Origin: Paenibacillus sp. V4I7
GTDB lineage: Bacteria > Bacillota > Bacilli > Paenibacillales > NBRC-103111
Direction of reading: 5' to 3'
DNA: 64,000 bases
NCBI RefSeq assembly: GCF_030817275.1
Contig: NZ_JAUSZD010000002.1
Coordinates: forward strand, 4,402,001 to 4,466,000
The first letter of the stretch is position 1. Each line of letters starts with the position of its first letter. Positions 53,035 through 60,456 of the stretch are shown here, piece after piece. Made by a program: the position numbers and the translations under genes. The notes beneath the pieces are model-generated. The model saw nothing but the letters and a program-made list of their open reading frames with translations. It made no database searches and had not been told where the DNA came from.

Positions 53035-54027
53035 TCACGAAGCCTTACGAAGGTTCTTCTTGTTCCATTTCAATTTCGGTATAATAACCGCGAAAATAAG
53101 CAGCAGTCCTATAATAATGAGCAAGACTTGGGCTGGCACATTGACGAGACCTAATCCGTAGCTAAGCATACCAACTAGGAAAACTGCGATAATGGCGCCA
53201 ATCATTCTGCCCTTGCCTCCTGCGGTAGAAATACCACCAAGGACAACCATGGCAATCACATCCAACTCGTAACCTGTTGCTACATTGGGCCGTGTGCTCC
53301 CCATCCGTGAGGTTAAGAAGATCGCGGTTACTGCAGCCATCAGTCCTGTTAGAGCAAAAACAATGACCTTGATTTTATCTACTTGAATCCCTGAAAAGCG
53401 CGAAGCGGTCATATTATTACCCATCGCGTATACTCTTCGACCGAATGTTGTCTTATGTAAGAGTAAGGCGAAGACGACGGCGAAGACAATGAAAACTATC
53501 AAAATAAAAGGAATGCCCATGACATATTCCCATCCAAAGAAACTGAACCAGTCGGGGAATTGCCCTTTCGCTTGATCTTCCAAGAGCATATAAGCAATTC
53601 CGCGATAAATAATCATGGTCGCTAGTGTAATAATGACCGACGACAGCTCTTTAAACTTGACAATAAGAAATCCGTTAACGAGCCCACATATTGTTCCAAC
53701 TACCAAACAGATGAGCATGGAAAGTCCCATTGGTACACCTTGACTGTACAGATCCGCCATAATGACAGATGATAGTGCGACTGTGGAGGCGACTGAAATA
53801 TCAATCTCACCAAGAATCATGACAAGCACCATCGGAAGTACGATAAATGCTTTATCGAGAAAGCCCATTGTTGCATCTCTTAAACTATCAACGTTCATAT
53901 AATAAGGGGACAAGCTGGCATTCAGAATGTTGACCCCTATGAAAATAATGACTAACAGCCATTCCCATTGAAGGAAGAACGTTTTGTAATTAAAATCTCT
54001 TTTCGCTTGAATCGTTCTAAGTTCCAT
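53035..54027 (-). CDS. Sugar ABC transporter permease (RbsC/RhaQ type)
   Basis: A 330-residue BPD_transp_2 family permease with about eight to ten helices. The conserved GEIDISVASTVALSSV segment and TTFGRRVYAMGNNMTASRFSGIQVDKIKV, followed by ELDVIAMVVLGGISTAGGKGRMIGA, are diagnostic of the RbsC/RhaP/RhaQ/LsrD group. It begins 4 bases after the other permease gene. Together they form the membrane part of the importer for the RhaS-type binding protein. Confidence 0.92.
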   Translation of the reverse strand: MELRTIQAKRDFNYKTFFLQWEWLLVIIFIGVNILNASLSPYYMNVDSLRDATMGFLDKAFIVLPMVLVMILGEIDISVASTVALSSVIMADLYSQGVPMGLSMLICLVVGTICGLVNGFLIVKFKELSSVIITLATMIIYRGIAYMLLEDQAKGQFPDWFSFFGWEYVMGIPFILIVFIVFAVVFALLLHKTTFGRRVYAMGNNMTASRFSGIQVDKIKVIVFALTGLMAAVTAIFLTSRMGSTRPNVATGYELDVIAMVVLGGISTAGGKGRMIGAIIAVFLVGMLSYGLGLVNVPAQVLLIIIGLLLIFAVIIPKLKWNKKNLRKAS

Positions 54028-54031
54028 AGGC

Positions 54032-55066
54032 TTAAATCTTCCTCCTCATGAGGTGGTTGCGATCGACGCCCCTCTTAACCAAGGCATTCACAAGCACAGC
54101 TATTAAAATAATCGTTCCTTGAATGGCCATCTGCCAGAAAGGAGATACATTAATAAGGGGAAGCGCGTTGTTCAATATTCCAAGTAAAATTGATCCTAAG
54201 ATAATACCCGAAATTTTGCCTGAACCGCCTGCGATGCTAACGCCTCCCAGTACACATGCAGCAATAACGCTTAACTCGTAACCCGAAGCCGTATCACCTT
54301 GAGCGGATGCAAACTTGGATACCCATAACACGCCAGCAAGTCCTGCTAAGCTTCCCATAATGGCATAAACCATCCATAAAATTTTATCGTTGTTGATACC
54401 GCTAATTTTGGCAGATTCCGGATTGCTTCCCACGGCATAAATTTGACGGCCTGTTCGCGTATGATTGATGAAGTAGTAAAAAACGATGTAAATGATAATA
54501 GCAATAAAGATAAGAGTGTTGATGCCGAAAATAGAACCTGTGGCAATCGCTTTAAAGCTATCAGGCATTTGATGGGCACTCACCCATTTCCCGCCACTAA
54601 CGGTAAAAGTAAGCCCCCGGATTACGTTCATCATCCCCAGTGTGGCGATGATGGGCAGCACGCCAGTTCTCGAAATAAGAAAACCAATGATGACACCGCT
54701 GATCAGACCAACTGATGTACCCAACAGCATAACGACGAGTGGATGTAAGCCCGGAAAGGCGCTAACCGTCATGGATGAGATCATCCCAGATAGAGCGAGT
54801 GTTGCCCCTATCGAAAGGTCGATGCCCCTCGTAATTATAACCAGCATCATACCTACGCTTAGTATACTTAGAATGGCTGTGTTCGTAACTAAATCATTGA
54901 TGTTCTCCAGCGTTAGAAAGCTGTTATTGTTTAATTGCACAATGATCGAAAGAACGATGATGAAAGTCAGCAAGCCGAGTTCACGGAACTTTGCAATGCT
55001 GGCGCCAAACGTTTTTCTTTCACCGGCTGGACTGAATGTTCTTTTCTCTATCACTTGGTTGCTCAT
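54032..55066 (-). CDS. Sugar ABC transporter permease (RbsC/RhaP type)
   Basis: A permease of about 344 residues in the BPD_transp_2 family with ITRGIDLSIGATLALSGM, NHTRTGRQIYAVGSNPESAKISGINNDKI in part (GRQIYAVGSNPESAKISGI) and ELSVIAACVLGGVSIAGGSG. The start is placed at ATG 55066, ten bases after GGGAGGG; a GTG at 55105 precedes this site and has no ribosome site of its own. It follows the ATPase gene closely and pairs with the permease at 53035. Confidence 0.91.
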   Translation of the reverse strand: MSNQVIEKRTFSPAGERKTFGASIAKFRELGLLTFIIVLSIIVQLNNNSFLTLENINDLVTNTAILSILSVGMMLVIITRGIDLSIGATLALSGMISSMTVSAFPGLHPLVVMLLGTSVGLISGVIIGFLISRTGVLPIIATLGMMNVIRGLTFTVSGGKWVSAHQMPDSFKAIATGSIFGINTLIFIAIIIYIVFYYFINHTRTGRQIYAVGSNPESAKISGINNDKILWMVYAIMGSLAGLAGVLWVSKFASAQGDTASGYELSVIAACVLGGVSIAGGSGKISGIILGSILLGILNNALPLINVSPFWQMAIQGTIILIAVLVNALVKRGVDRNHLMRRKI

Positions 55067-55112
55067 GTCCTGATTTCCCTCCCCCTTGTTTACTGAAGCA
55101 GACACGAGACTT

Positions 55113-56612
55113 TTATGCTAATTGATCACTCATCGAAGCTTCCAGAATTGCTTCCTGTGTAACCTGTGTTCGATCCAAACGCCCCGTTATTCTACCTTCT
55201 CGCATAACAATGATGCGGTCGCTCATCCCAATGACTTCAGGCATATCCGACGAAATCAAAATGATACCGTACCCTTGCGCAGCGAGGTCGTTCATAATTT
55301 CATAGATCGCAAACTTGGCTCCCACGTCGACGCCTTTGGTCGGTTCATCCAGAATGAGAACGTCGAGTTCAGCTGTCAGAAGCTTGGCAAATACGACCTT
55401 TTGCTGGTTTCCTCCAGATAATGAGCTGACCAAATCATAAATACTTTGAGCTTTAACACTAACCTTTTCGGCTAATGACTTTGAAACTTCCGTTTCTCTG
55501 GCTTCGCTCAACCAACCGCCATTAGCATAATGATCAATATTAGATAGCGTAATGTTTCGCCCAATATCCCAATCCAACACTAATCCCTGTTTCTGCCTAT
55601 CCTCCGGCAAATAACCAATGCCCAGCTTAATCGCGTCTTGTGGATTACGAATGTTCGTTTGTGTTCCTTTCACATAAATGCTCCCTTGATCGGCCTGTTC
55701 GATACCAAAAAGGGTTTGGCACACTTCTGTACGTCCCGCTCCAACCAATCCAGTAAGCCCAAGAATTTCTCCTTTGTGCAATTGGAGCGAAATATCTTTG
55801 AAATATCCTGTTCGTCCAAGCCCTTCCACCCGAAATACTTCATCACCGATCTTCGCTTCCTTTTTGGGATAGAGCTGTGTAATTTCCCGCCCAACCATAG
55901 CGACTATAAGTTTATCAGTTGAAATATCATGCACGCCCCAGGTTCCGATGTATCTAGCATCTCGGAAAACCGTAACTTTACTCGCTAAACGGTACATGTC
56001 TTCAAAACGATGCGAGATGAAAATAATCGCAACGCCTCTGTCTCTTAGCTGCTCGGTAATACGGTAGAGTTCCTCGCTCTCCCGCTTCGTGAGGGCAGCT
56101 GTCGGTTCATCCATAATAATAATGCGAGCTTCCGTTGACAACGCTTTCGCAATTTCTACAATTTGCTGCTGCGCCACACTTAAAGTCCCCATTTGTGTGC
56201 ATGGTTCGAAATTCGCTCCCAACGTATCGAGCAATTTTTTCGCTTCCATGTGCATCTCATTCCACAAGATTCTTTTTGTTCGTTTATGTATCCTTTCATG
56301 ACCCATGAAAATATTTTCCGTCACACTAAGGTCTGGATAGCAGGTCACATGCTGATAAATGGCGGCAATACCGACTTTTTTGGCATCATTCGGATTATTA
56401 AACACCACTTTGTTACCGTTTACATAAATGTCACCTTGATCCGGTTGATGAACACCTGTAATCACTTTAATAAAAGTTGACTTCCCTGCGCCATTCTCTC
56501 CCATAAGTGCATGAATTTCACCGGCTCGCAGTTGAAAATGCACAAGATCAAGAGCTTTGACTCCTGGAAACGTTTTTGAAATCGCTCTCAATTCAAGAAC
56601 AAATTCACTCAT
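55113..56612 (-). CDS. Fused sugar ABC ATPase (RbsA/RhaT type), copy 1
   Basis: A 499-residue ATPase with two tandem nucleotide-binding domains. The first has Walker A GENGAGKST, signature LSVAQQQ and Walker B IIIMDEPTAALT. The second has the degenerate Walker A GLVGAGRTE normal for RbsA-type proteins, plus LSGGNQQKV and VLILDEPTKGVDVG. It energises the two permeases downstream. A separate promoter upstream (56613-56733) is likely because a terminator lies between it and the second ATPase gene. Confidence 0.93.
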   Translation of the reverse strand: MSEFVLELRAISKTFPGVKALDLVHFQLRAGEIHALMGENGAGKSTFIKVITGVHQPDQGDIYVNGNKVVFNNPNDAKKVGIAAIYQHVTCYPDLSVTENIFMGHERIHKRTKRILWNEMHMEAKKLLDTLGANFEPCTQMGTLSVAQQQIVEIAKALSTEARIIIMDEPTAALTKRESEELYRITEQLRDRGVAIIFISHRFEDMYRLASKVTVFRDARYIGTWGVHDISTDKLIVAMVGREITQLYPKKEAKIGDEVFRVEGLGRTGYFKDISLQLHKGEILGLTGLVGAGRTEVCQTLFGIEQADQGSIYVKGTQTNIRNPQDAIKLGIGYLPEDRQKQGLVLDWDIGRNITLSNIDHYANGGWLSEARETEVSKSLAEKVSVKAQSIYDLVSSLSGGNQQKVVFAKLLTAELDVLILDEPTKGVDVGAKFAIYEIMNDLAAQGYGIILISSDMPEVIGMSDRIIVMREGRITGRLDRTQVTQEAILEASMSDQLA

Positions 56613-56685
56613 TGTTATCCCCTACTCGCTTGGATATTCTCTTCTCTGAATAGAATATACCATAGGAATGATTGATTGGCTATAC

Positions 56686-56722
56686 TTTTATGTTTTTTTA
56701 TTTATTTTTATGTTCTTTTATG
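56686..56722. promoter_or_regulatory. Phased TTTTATG repeats before the ATPase-permease operon
   Basis: TTTTATG occurs at 56686, 56706 and 56716, that is 20 and 10 bases apart, on one face of the helix. The block lies 75-110 bases upstream of the ATPase start, above a TATATT-like -10. It may be a DeoR-type operator (inference), though the AT-rich composition makes chance matches easy. Confidence 0.3.
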
Positions 56723-56733
56723 ATCATTTCATG

Positions 56734-56757
56734 TAAAAAGCCGCATTCTATGCGGCT
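56734..56757 (-). terminator. Terminator of the DeoR-ATPase unit
   Basis: AGCCGCAT and ATGCGGCT pair perfectly around a 3-base loop, then TTTT on the minus strand, 31-54 bases beyond the ATPase copy 2 stop. Confidence 0.85.
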
Positions 56758-56787
56758 CCTTCACTTCCTATCACGCTTATCCGCAGA

Positions 56788-58275
56788 TTATTTGCCCCCT
56801 GAAGCATAATACAAAATTTTCTCCTGAGTAGCCTCTTCTCTCTGGAACACGTTGCGTATTTCACCGTTATACATCACGGCAATGCGATCGGACATCCCCA
56901 TAATTTCCGATAAATCCGATGAAATCATAATAATGGAGGCACCTGAAAGCACAAGCTCATTCATCATGTTATAAATATCGATTTTGGAACCAATATCAAT
57001 GCCAGCGGTAGGTTCCTCTATGATCATGACTTTCGCATTAGCAAACAACCACTTTGCGAAAATCACTTTCTTTTGTTTACCGCCACTCAAATTATTGACG
57101 TTTTCTTCTTCATCTGTTTCAATGTCCAGCCGTTCGATCATGTCTTGCGCAAACCTGCGTTCCTTCTCGGTATTCAGGAAACCAAAACTAGAAATTCGCT
57201 CTAGATTAGTTAAGGTAATATTTTCGCCAATTGGTGCGTTATTTAATAAGCCTTCTTCAGTATTAATTCCCGTCATATAGCAAAGCCCATTCTTCTTTGC
57301 TTTGTGCGGTGTCATTGATGTGTAAGATTTACCCTGCAGCACCATGCTGCCTTCGAAAGGTCCGTTTATGCCGAATAGTACTTTAGCGAGCGTCCTTCTA
57401 CCGGAGCCGCTTAGCCCCGTTAATCCGATAATTTCCCCGCGTTTCACATCCAAATTGATGTTGCGAATACGGCCGTAGTAAGACATATTTTCCAAACGAA
57501 GTACTTCTTTACCTAGTTTAACCTTGAGCTTAGGAAATCGATCTGCTAGCTCTTTACCGACCATGACTTTAACAAGATCGTTAAGCTCCATATCATTGAC
57601 ACTGCACGTCTGAACGGACTCGCCATCACGAATGACCGTAACTTGATCAGCGATTTGAATAATTTCTTCAATACGGTGAGAGATGTAAATGATTGCGACA
57701 CCCAGCTTTTTCAGATCGCGAATGACTTTAAATAATGTCTCTATTTCCTGCTCGGTTAACGCAGCCGTAGGCTCATCCATGATAATAATTTTGGCTTTAT
57801 GGGATAAGGCCTTTATGATTTCCACGAATTTCTGTTGACCCGAGCTTAATGATTTCACAGGTGTTCGCGCATTTATGTTCAAGCCAAAATCATCTAAGTA
57901 TTTACGTGTTTCACGATATGCCTTATCCCAATCAATTAAACGATTCCATTTCTTAATCGGTTCCCTGCGAATGAATACGTTTTCAGCAATGTCGAGATCT
58001 TGAAATAAGCGAATCTCCTGGTAGATCATCGCGATACCCAATTCCTGGGCTTCCTTCGGATTGGGGATCGAAACAAGCTCTCCGTCTATGTATATGCTTC
58101 CTTCGTCAGGCTGAAACAAGCCCGCCAATACTTTCATTAGTGTTGATTTACCGGCTCCATTCTCACCAATTAAGGCGTGAACCTGACCCGCATCTGCGCT
58201 GAAATCGATTTGGTTCAACACCACATTGTCATTAAACCTCTTCGTTATGCCCTTCATTTGTAAGAAGTTTTCCAC
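56788..58275 (-). CDS. Fused sugar ABC ATPase (RbsA type), copy 2
   Basis: A 495-residue tandem ATPase related to but clearly distinct from copy 1. Domain 1 has GENGAGKST, LSSGQQKFVEIIKALS and IIIMDEPTAALTEQE. Domain 2 has GLSGSGRRT in place of Walker A, LSGGKQKKV and MIIEEPTAGIDIG, where the Walker B Asp before Glu is replaced by Glu. The start is GTG with AAGGGG upstream. It is transcribed with the DeoR regulator and ends at its own terminator, apart from copy 1. It may form a heterodimer with copy 1 or serve permeases that have been lost or lie elsewhere. Confidence 0.91.
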   Translation of the reverse strand: MENFLQMKGITKRFNDNVVLNQIDFSADAGQVHALIGENGAGKSTLMKVLAGLFQPDEGSIYIDGELVSIPNPKEAQELGIAMIYQEIRLFQDLDIAENVFIRREPIKKWNRLIDWDKAYRETRKYLDDFGLNINARTPVKSLSSGQQKFVEIIKALSHKAKIIIMDEPTAALTEQEIETLFKVIRDLKKLGVAIIYISHRIEEIIQIADQVTVIRDGESVQTCSVNDMELNDLVKVMVGKELADRFPKLKVKLGKEVLRLENMSYYGRIRNINLDVKRGEIIGLTGLSGSGRRTLAKVLFGINGPFEGSMVLQGKSYTSMTPHKAKKNGLCYMTGINTEEGLLNNAPIGENITLTNLERISSFGFLNTEKERRFAQDMIERLDIETDEEENVNNLSGGKQKKVIFAKWLFANAKVMIIEEPTAGIDIGSKIDIYNMMNELVLSGASIIMISSDLSEIMGMSDRIAVMYNGEIRNVFQREEATQEKILYYASGGK

Positions 58276-58325
58276 CTTATATGCCCCTTTACTTCTCTAT
58301 AGAATCAGCGTGTAGACAACAGGGA

Positions 58326-59102
58326 TTACCGAAAATCAAAGGTTGTAAAAAGTTTGACGGCTTGCTCAAAGTAATATTTCTTATAATCGTTCGGTAGTTG
58401 TGTGTTTGTAATTACTTTCTTAGCCATCGTCAGATCGCCAAGTCTGGCAAAGCCTTTGACATTAAATTTGGAGTAATCCGCAACAATAATGATTTCGCTG
58501 GAAATTTTTGCAACCTCCTGCAAAATCATCGCTTCCTCGTAGTGACTAACCGTATAGCCGGAGTCCAACTGCGCACCCTTTACACCTAGAAAAGCTTTGT
58601 TCACATAAATGCCTTTGAGCATTTGCAGAGCAAACCCGCCAACAAGCATCGTTGACGATGGTACCAAATCGCCTCCGATGACAATTGTCTTCACACCAGG
58701 CGTATCTTTCAATTCAAGACCAATGGCCAAGTCATTCGTTAAAACAGTGATTTTCTTTCCTTTGATATTCCTGGCGATCTCCAGACACGTCGAGCCAGCG
58801 CTTAAGAATATGGCTTCTCCATCCTCAATCATTTGAGCTGCGATTTTACCGATCATTCGTTTCTCTTCCACGAATTTCTGATCAGTATCCCCGCTTGAGT
58901 CAGAAGGAAGCGAATTCAATTTATCGTTCAATACGGCGCCGCCATATGTCTTAACTAGAAATCCTTTTTGTTCTAGCTTATCTAGGTCTCTACGAATCGT
59001 CACTTCCGTAACGGAAAACTTCTCACTGAGCTCGTATACATCGACCCGCTTCTCCGCCAGGAGCAGCTCTTTAATTTTATTCAATCGTTCAATCGCAAAC
59101 AT
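58326..59102 (-). CDS. DeoR-family transcriptional repressor
   Basis: A 258-residue DeoR-type regulator: N-terminal HTH (YELSEKFSVTEVTIRRDLDKLEQKGFLVKTYGGA in family order, key block VTIRRDLDKLEQKG) and a C-terminal sugar-phosphate-sensing DeoRC domain (GEAIFLSAGSTCLEIARNI, TVLTNDLAI, IIVADYSKF). It probably represses the neighbouring sugar transporter genes until a sugar phosphate is present. Rhizobial rhamnose loci also pair a DeoR regulator with RhaS-type transporters. The ATG follows GGGG at about 8 bases. Confidence 0.93.
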   Translation of the reverse strand: MFAIERLNKIKELLLAEKRVDVYELSEKFSVTEVTIRRDLDKLEQKGFLVKTYGGAVLNDKLNSLPSDSSGDTDQKFVEEKRMIGKIAAQMIEDGEAIFLSAGSTCLEIARNIKGKKITVLTNDLAIGLELKDTPGVKTIVIGGDLVPSSTMLVGGFALQMLKGIYVNKAFLGVKGAQLDSGYTVSHYEEAMILQEVAKISSEIIIVADYSKFNVKGFARLGDLTMAKKVITNTQLPNDYKKYYFEQAVKLFTTFDFR

Positions 59103-59152
59103 GATAAAAACCCCTTATAGGTAGGAAGGTACAATGATTATTAGTTGTGTGT

Positions 59153-59188
59153 ATTATATCATGTTTCTTTCGTTTGTGTTCGTTTCCG
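59153..59188 (-). promoter_or_regulatory. Promoter and DeoR-like operator of the regulator gene
   Basis: The minus strand has TATAAT at 59158-59153. Immediately upstream (59162-59187) lie repeated GAAAC/ACGAA elements (plus strand TTTC, TTTCG, TTCG, TTTCC) overlapping the -35 position. Such GAAA-type direct repeats are usual for DeoR-family sites; autoregulation is inferred. Confidence 0.4.
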
Positions 59189-59245
59189 ATAATTTCGCTG
59201 TGCTTTGTTAGCGGTACTCCCATCTTGGAGAGTAGTTTCATGCAC

Positions 59246-59272
59246 AAAAAAGGAGGTTCACTCCTCCTTTTT
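59246..59272 (-). terminator. Terminator of the RpiR-type gene
   Basis: AAAAAGGAGG and CCTCCTTTTT pair over 10 bp around a 7-base loop with T-rich exits on both strands, about 70 bases beyond the RpiR-type stop. Confidence 0.85.
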
Positions 59273-59339
59273 ACCGCTTCACGTTATTAAACTCATCATA
59301 CAGCTTCCAAATTCAACTTTTCGGAGTTAATTTAACTTC

Positions 59340-60233
59340 TTATTGCTTCTTTAAAGCCGTATTTTGTTTGATAAAATTGACACCCATACGAACCTCATCC
59401 AGATGTTGAATGGATGCCTCATACTGATTCGTTAGCACGCACATGAATAAAATATCGATCAAATGAAGCTGAGCGAGCCGGGAAGAAGTTGCGGCGCTGC
59501 GGAAGACCTCTTCTTGTTTGGCGGACACGAACAAATTAATGTCAGCAATTTCGCTGATCGGCGATAATCCATAGCTCGTTAAGCTGATCGTTGTTGCGCC
59601 TTTCTCCTTGGCTAGCTCCAGGAGTTTACCAACTTCATAGGTCTCTCCCGAGAATGAAATACCTACGACGACATCCTTCTTATTTGACTGTGCGACCAGC
59701 ATAGCCGAAATATGAAAATCTGTATTCGAAGTTGTCGATCTATTTACACGAACGAACTTCAGCTGCGCATCCTGAGCAATAACAGCAGATGCACCAACAC
59801 CAAAGAAATGAATACTTTGCGCTCGCTCCAGGGCTTCCACCGCTTTGCCCAATGCCTCATAATTCATGATTTCTGCAGTCTCCTGCAGCGCGCGAACACT
59901 ATTCGCGGTAACTTTCTGAACAATGGATGGCTGCGGTTCGTCCGGTTCAAAGTCAGTAAAGCCGACTTCATTTGAATTCCGCATATCTCCGGCTACTCTA
60001 AGTTTCAATTCCTGAAATCCACTGAGTCCAAGTGATTTACACAGCCGAATAACCGCAGAAGCGCTTGTAGAGCTTAATTCTCCTAACTCATTGGCCGTAC
60101 AACGAATCGCCTCATGGGGATTTTCAATGATATATAAGGCAATCTTTCGCTCAGACGGTGGCAATTGCTCCGCGATTTCCTGCAGCATGATTAAGCCCCC
60201 CGAAAGCGACTGGGCAAGATGATTGTCTGCCAT
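59340..60233 (-). CDS. MurR/RpiR-family transcriptional regulator
   Basis: A 297-residue regulator with an N-terminal HTH_6 domain (LPPSERKIALYIIENP, SSTSASAVIRLCKSLGLSGFQELK in part: TSASAVIRLCKSLGL) and a C-terminal SIS sugar-isomerase-like sensing domain (FFGVGASAVIAQDAQLKF, VGISFSGETYEVGKLLELA, TTISLTSYG). Such proteins sense phosphosugars. The start is ATG 60233, eight bases after AAGGGAG; a GTG at 60242 touches the ribosome site. It was once part of an ABC operon: the tail of a permease gene ends 18 bases before the ribosome-site region. Its native promoter appears to have been removed with the permease. Confidence 0.92.
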   Translation of the reverse strand: MADNHLAQSLSGGLIMLQEIAEQLPPSERKIALYIIENPHEAIRCTANELGELSSTSASAVIRLCKSLGLSGFQELKLRVAGDMRNSNEVGFTDFEPDEPQPSIVQKVTANSVRALQETAEIMNYEALGKAVEALERAQSIHFFGVGASAVIAQDAQLKFVRVNRSTTSNTDFHISAMLVAQSNKKDVVVGISFSGETYEVGKLLELAKEKGATTISLTSYGLSPISEIADINLFVSAKQEEVFRSAATSSRLAQLHLIDILFMCVLTNQYEASIQHLDEVRMGVNFIKQNTALKKQ

Positions 60234-60260
60234 GAATTCCACTCCCTTCGTACTGACCGA

Positions 60261-60365
60261 TTATCCTTTTACAGCTCCTTCAATCATACCACGTACGATG
60301 TGCCTTTGGAAAAAAGCATACAAGATCATCACAGGTATCATAGAAACCGAAAGTCCTGCAAATAA
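60261..60365 (-). pseudogene. C-terminal remnant of a carbohydrate ABC permease
   Basis: The last 34 or so codons of a MalG-type permease survive: FAGLSVSMIPVMILYAFF, then QRHIVRGMIEGAVKG and TAA, a very characteristic family ending. Upstream the reading enters the terminator of the lyase gene and soon meets a stop. The rest of the permease, and presumably its partner genes, have been deleted. Confidence 0.85.
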
Positions 60366-60393
60366 AAAAAAGAGGAGCCAAAGCCCCCCTTTT
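60364..60393 (-). terminator. Terminator of the polysaccharide lyase gene
   Basis: AAAAGGGGGGC and GCTCCTCTTTT pair over 11 bp (two G-U) with a TTTG loop, followed by a T-run on the minus strand, roughly 65-95 bases after the lyase stop. It abuts the deletion junction of the permease remnant. Confidence 0.75.
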
Positions 60394-60456
60394 CCTTATT
60401 CGTAGACGTTTACCATTTGTCGCGAATCCTATTCGTTGTGGCCTCTGCTTACTTTT

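Noticed and set aside
51766..59102. Autoinducer-2 (Lsr) uptake system
   Set aside because: The two-permease, fused-ATPase layout fits, but the binding protein has RhaS-type motifs, the regulator is DeoR-type with a DeoRC domain, and no lsrK, lsrF or lsrG genes are present.
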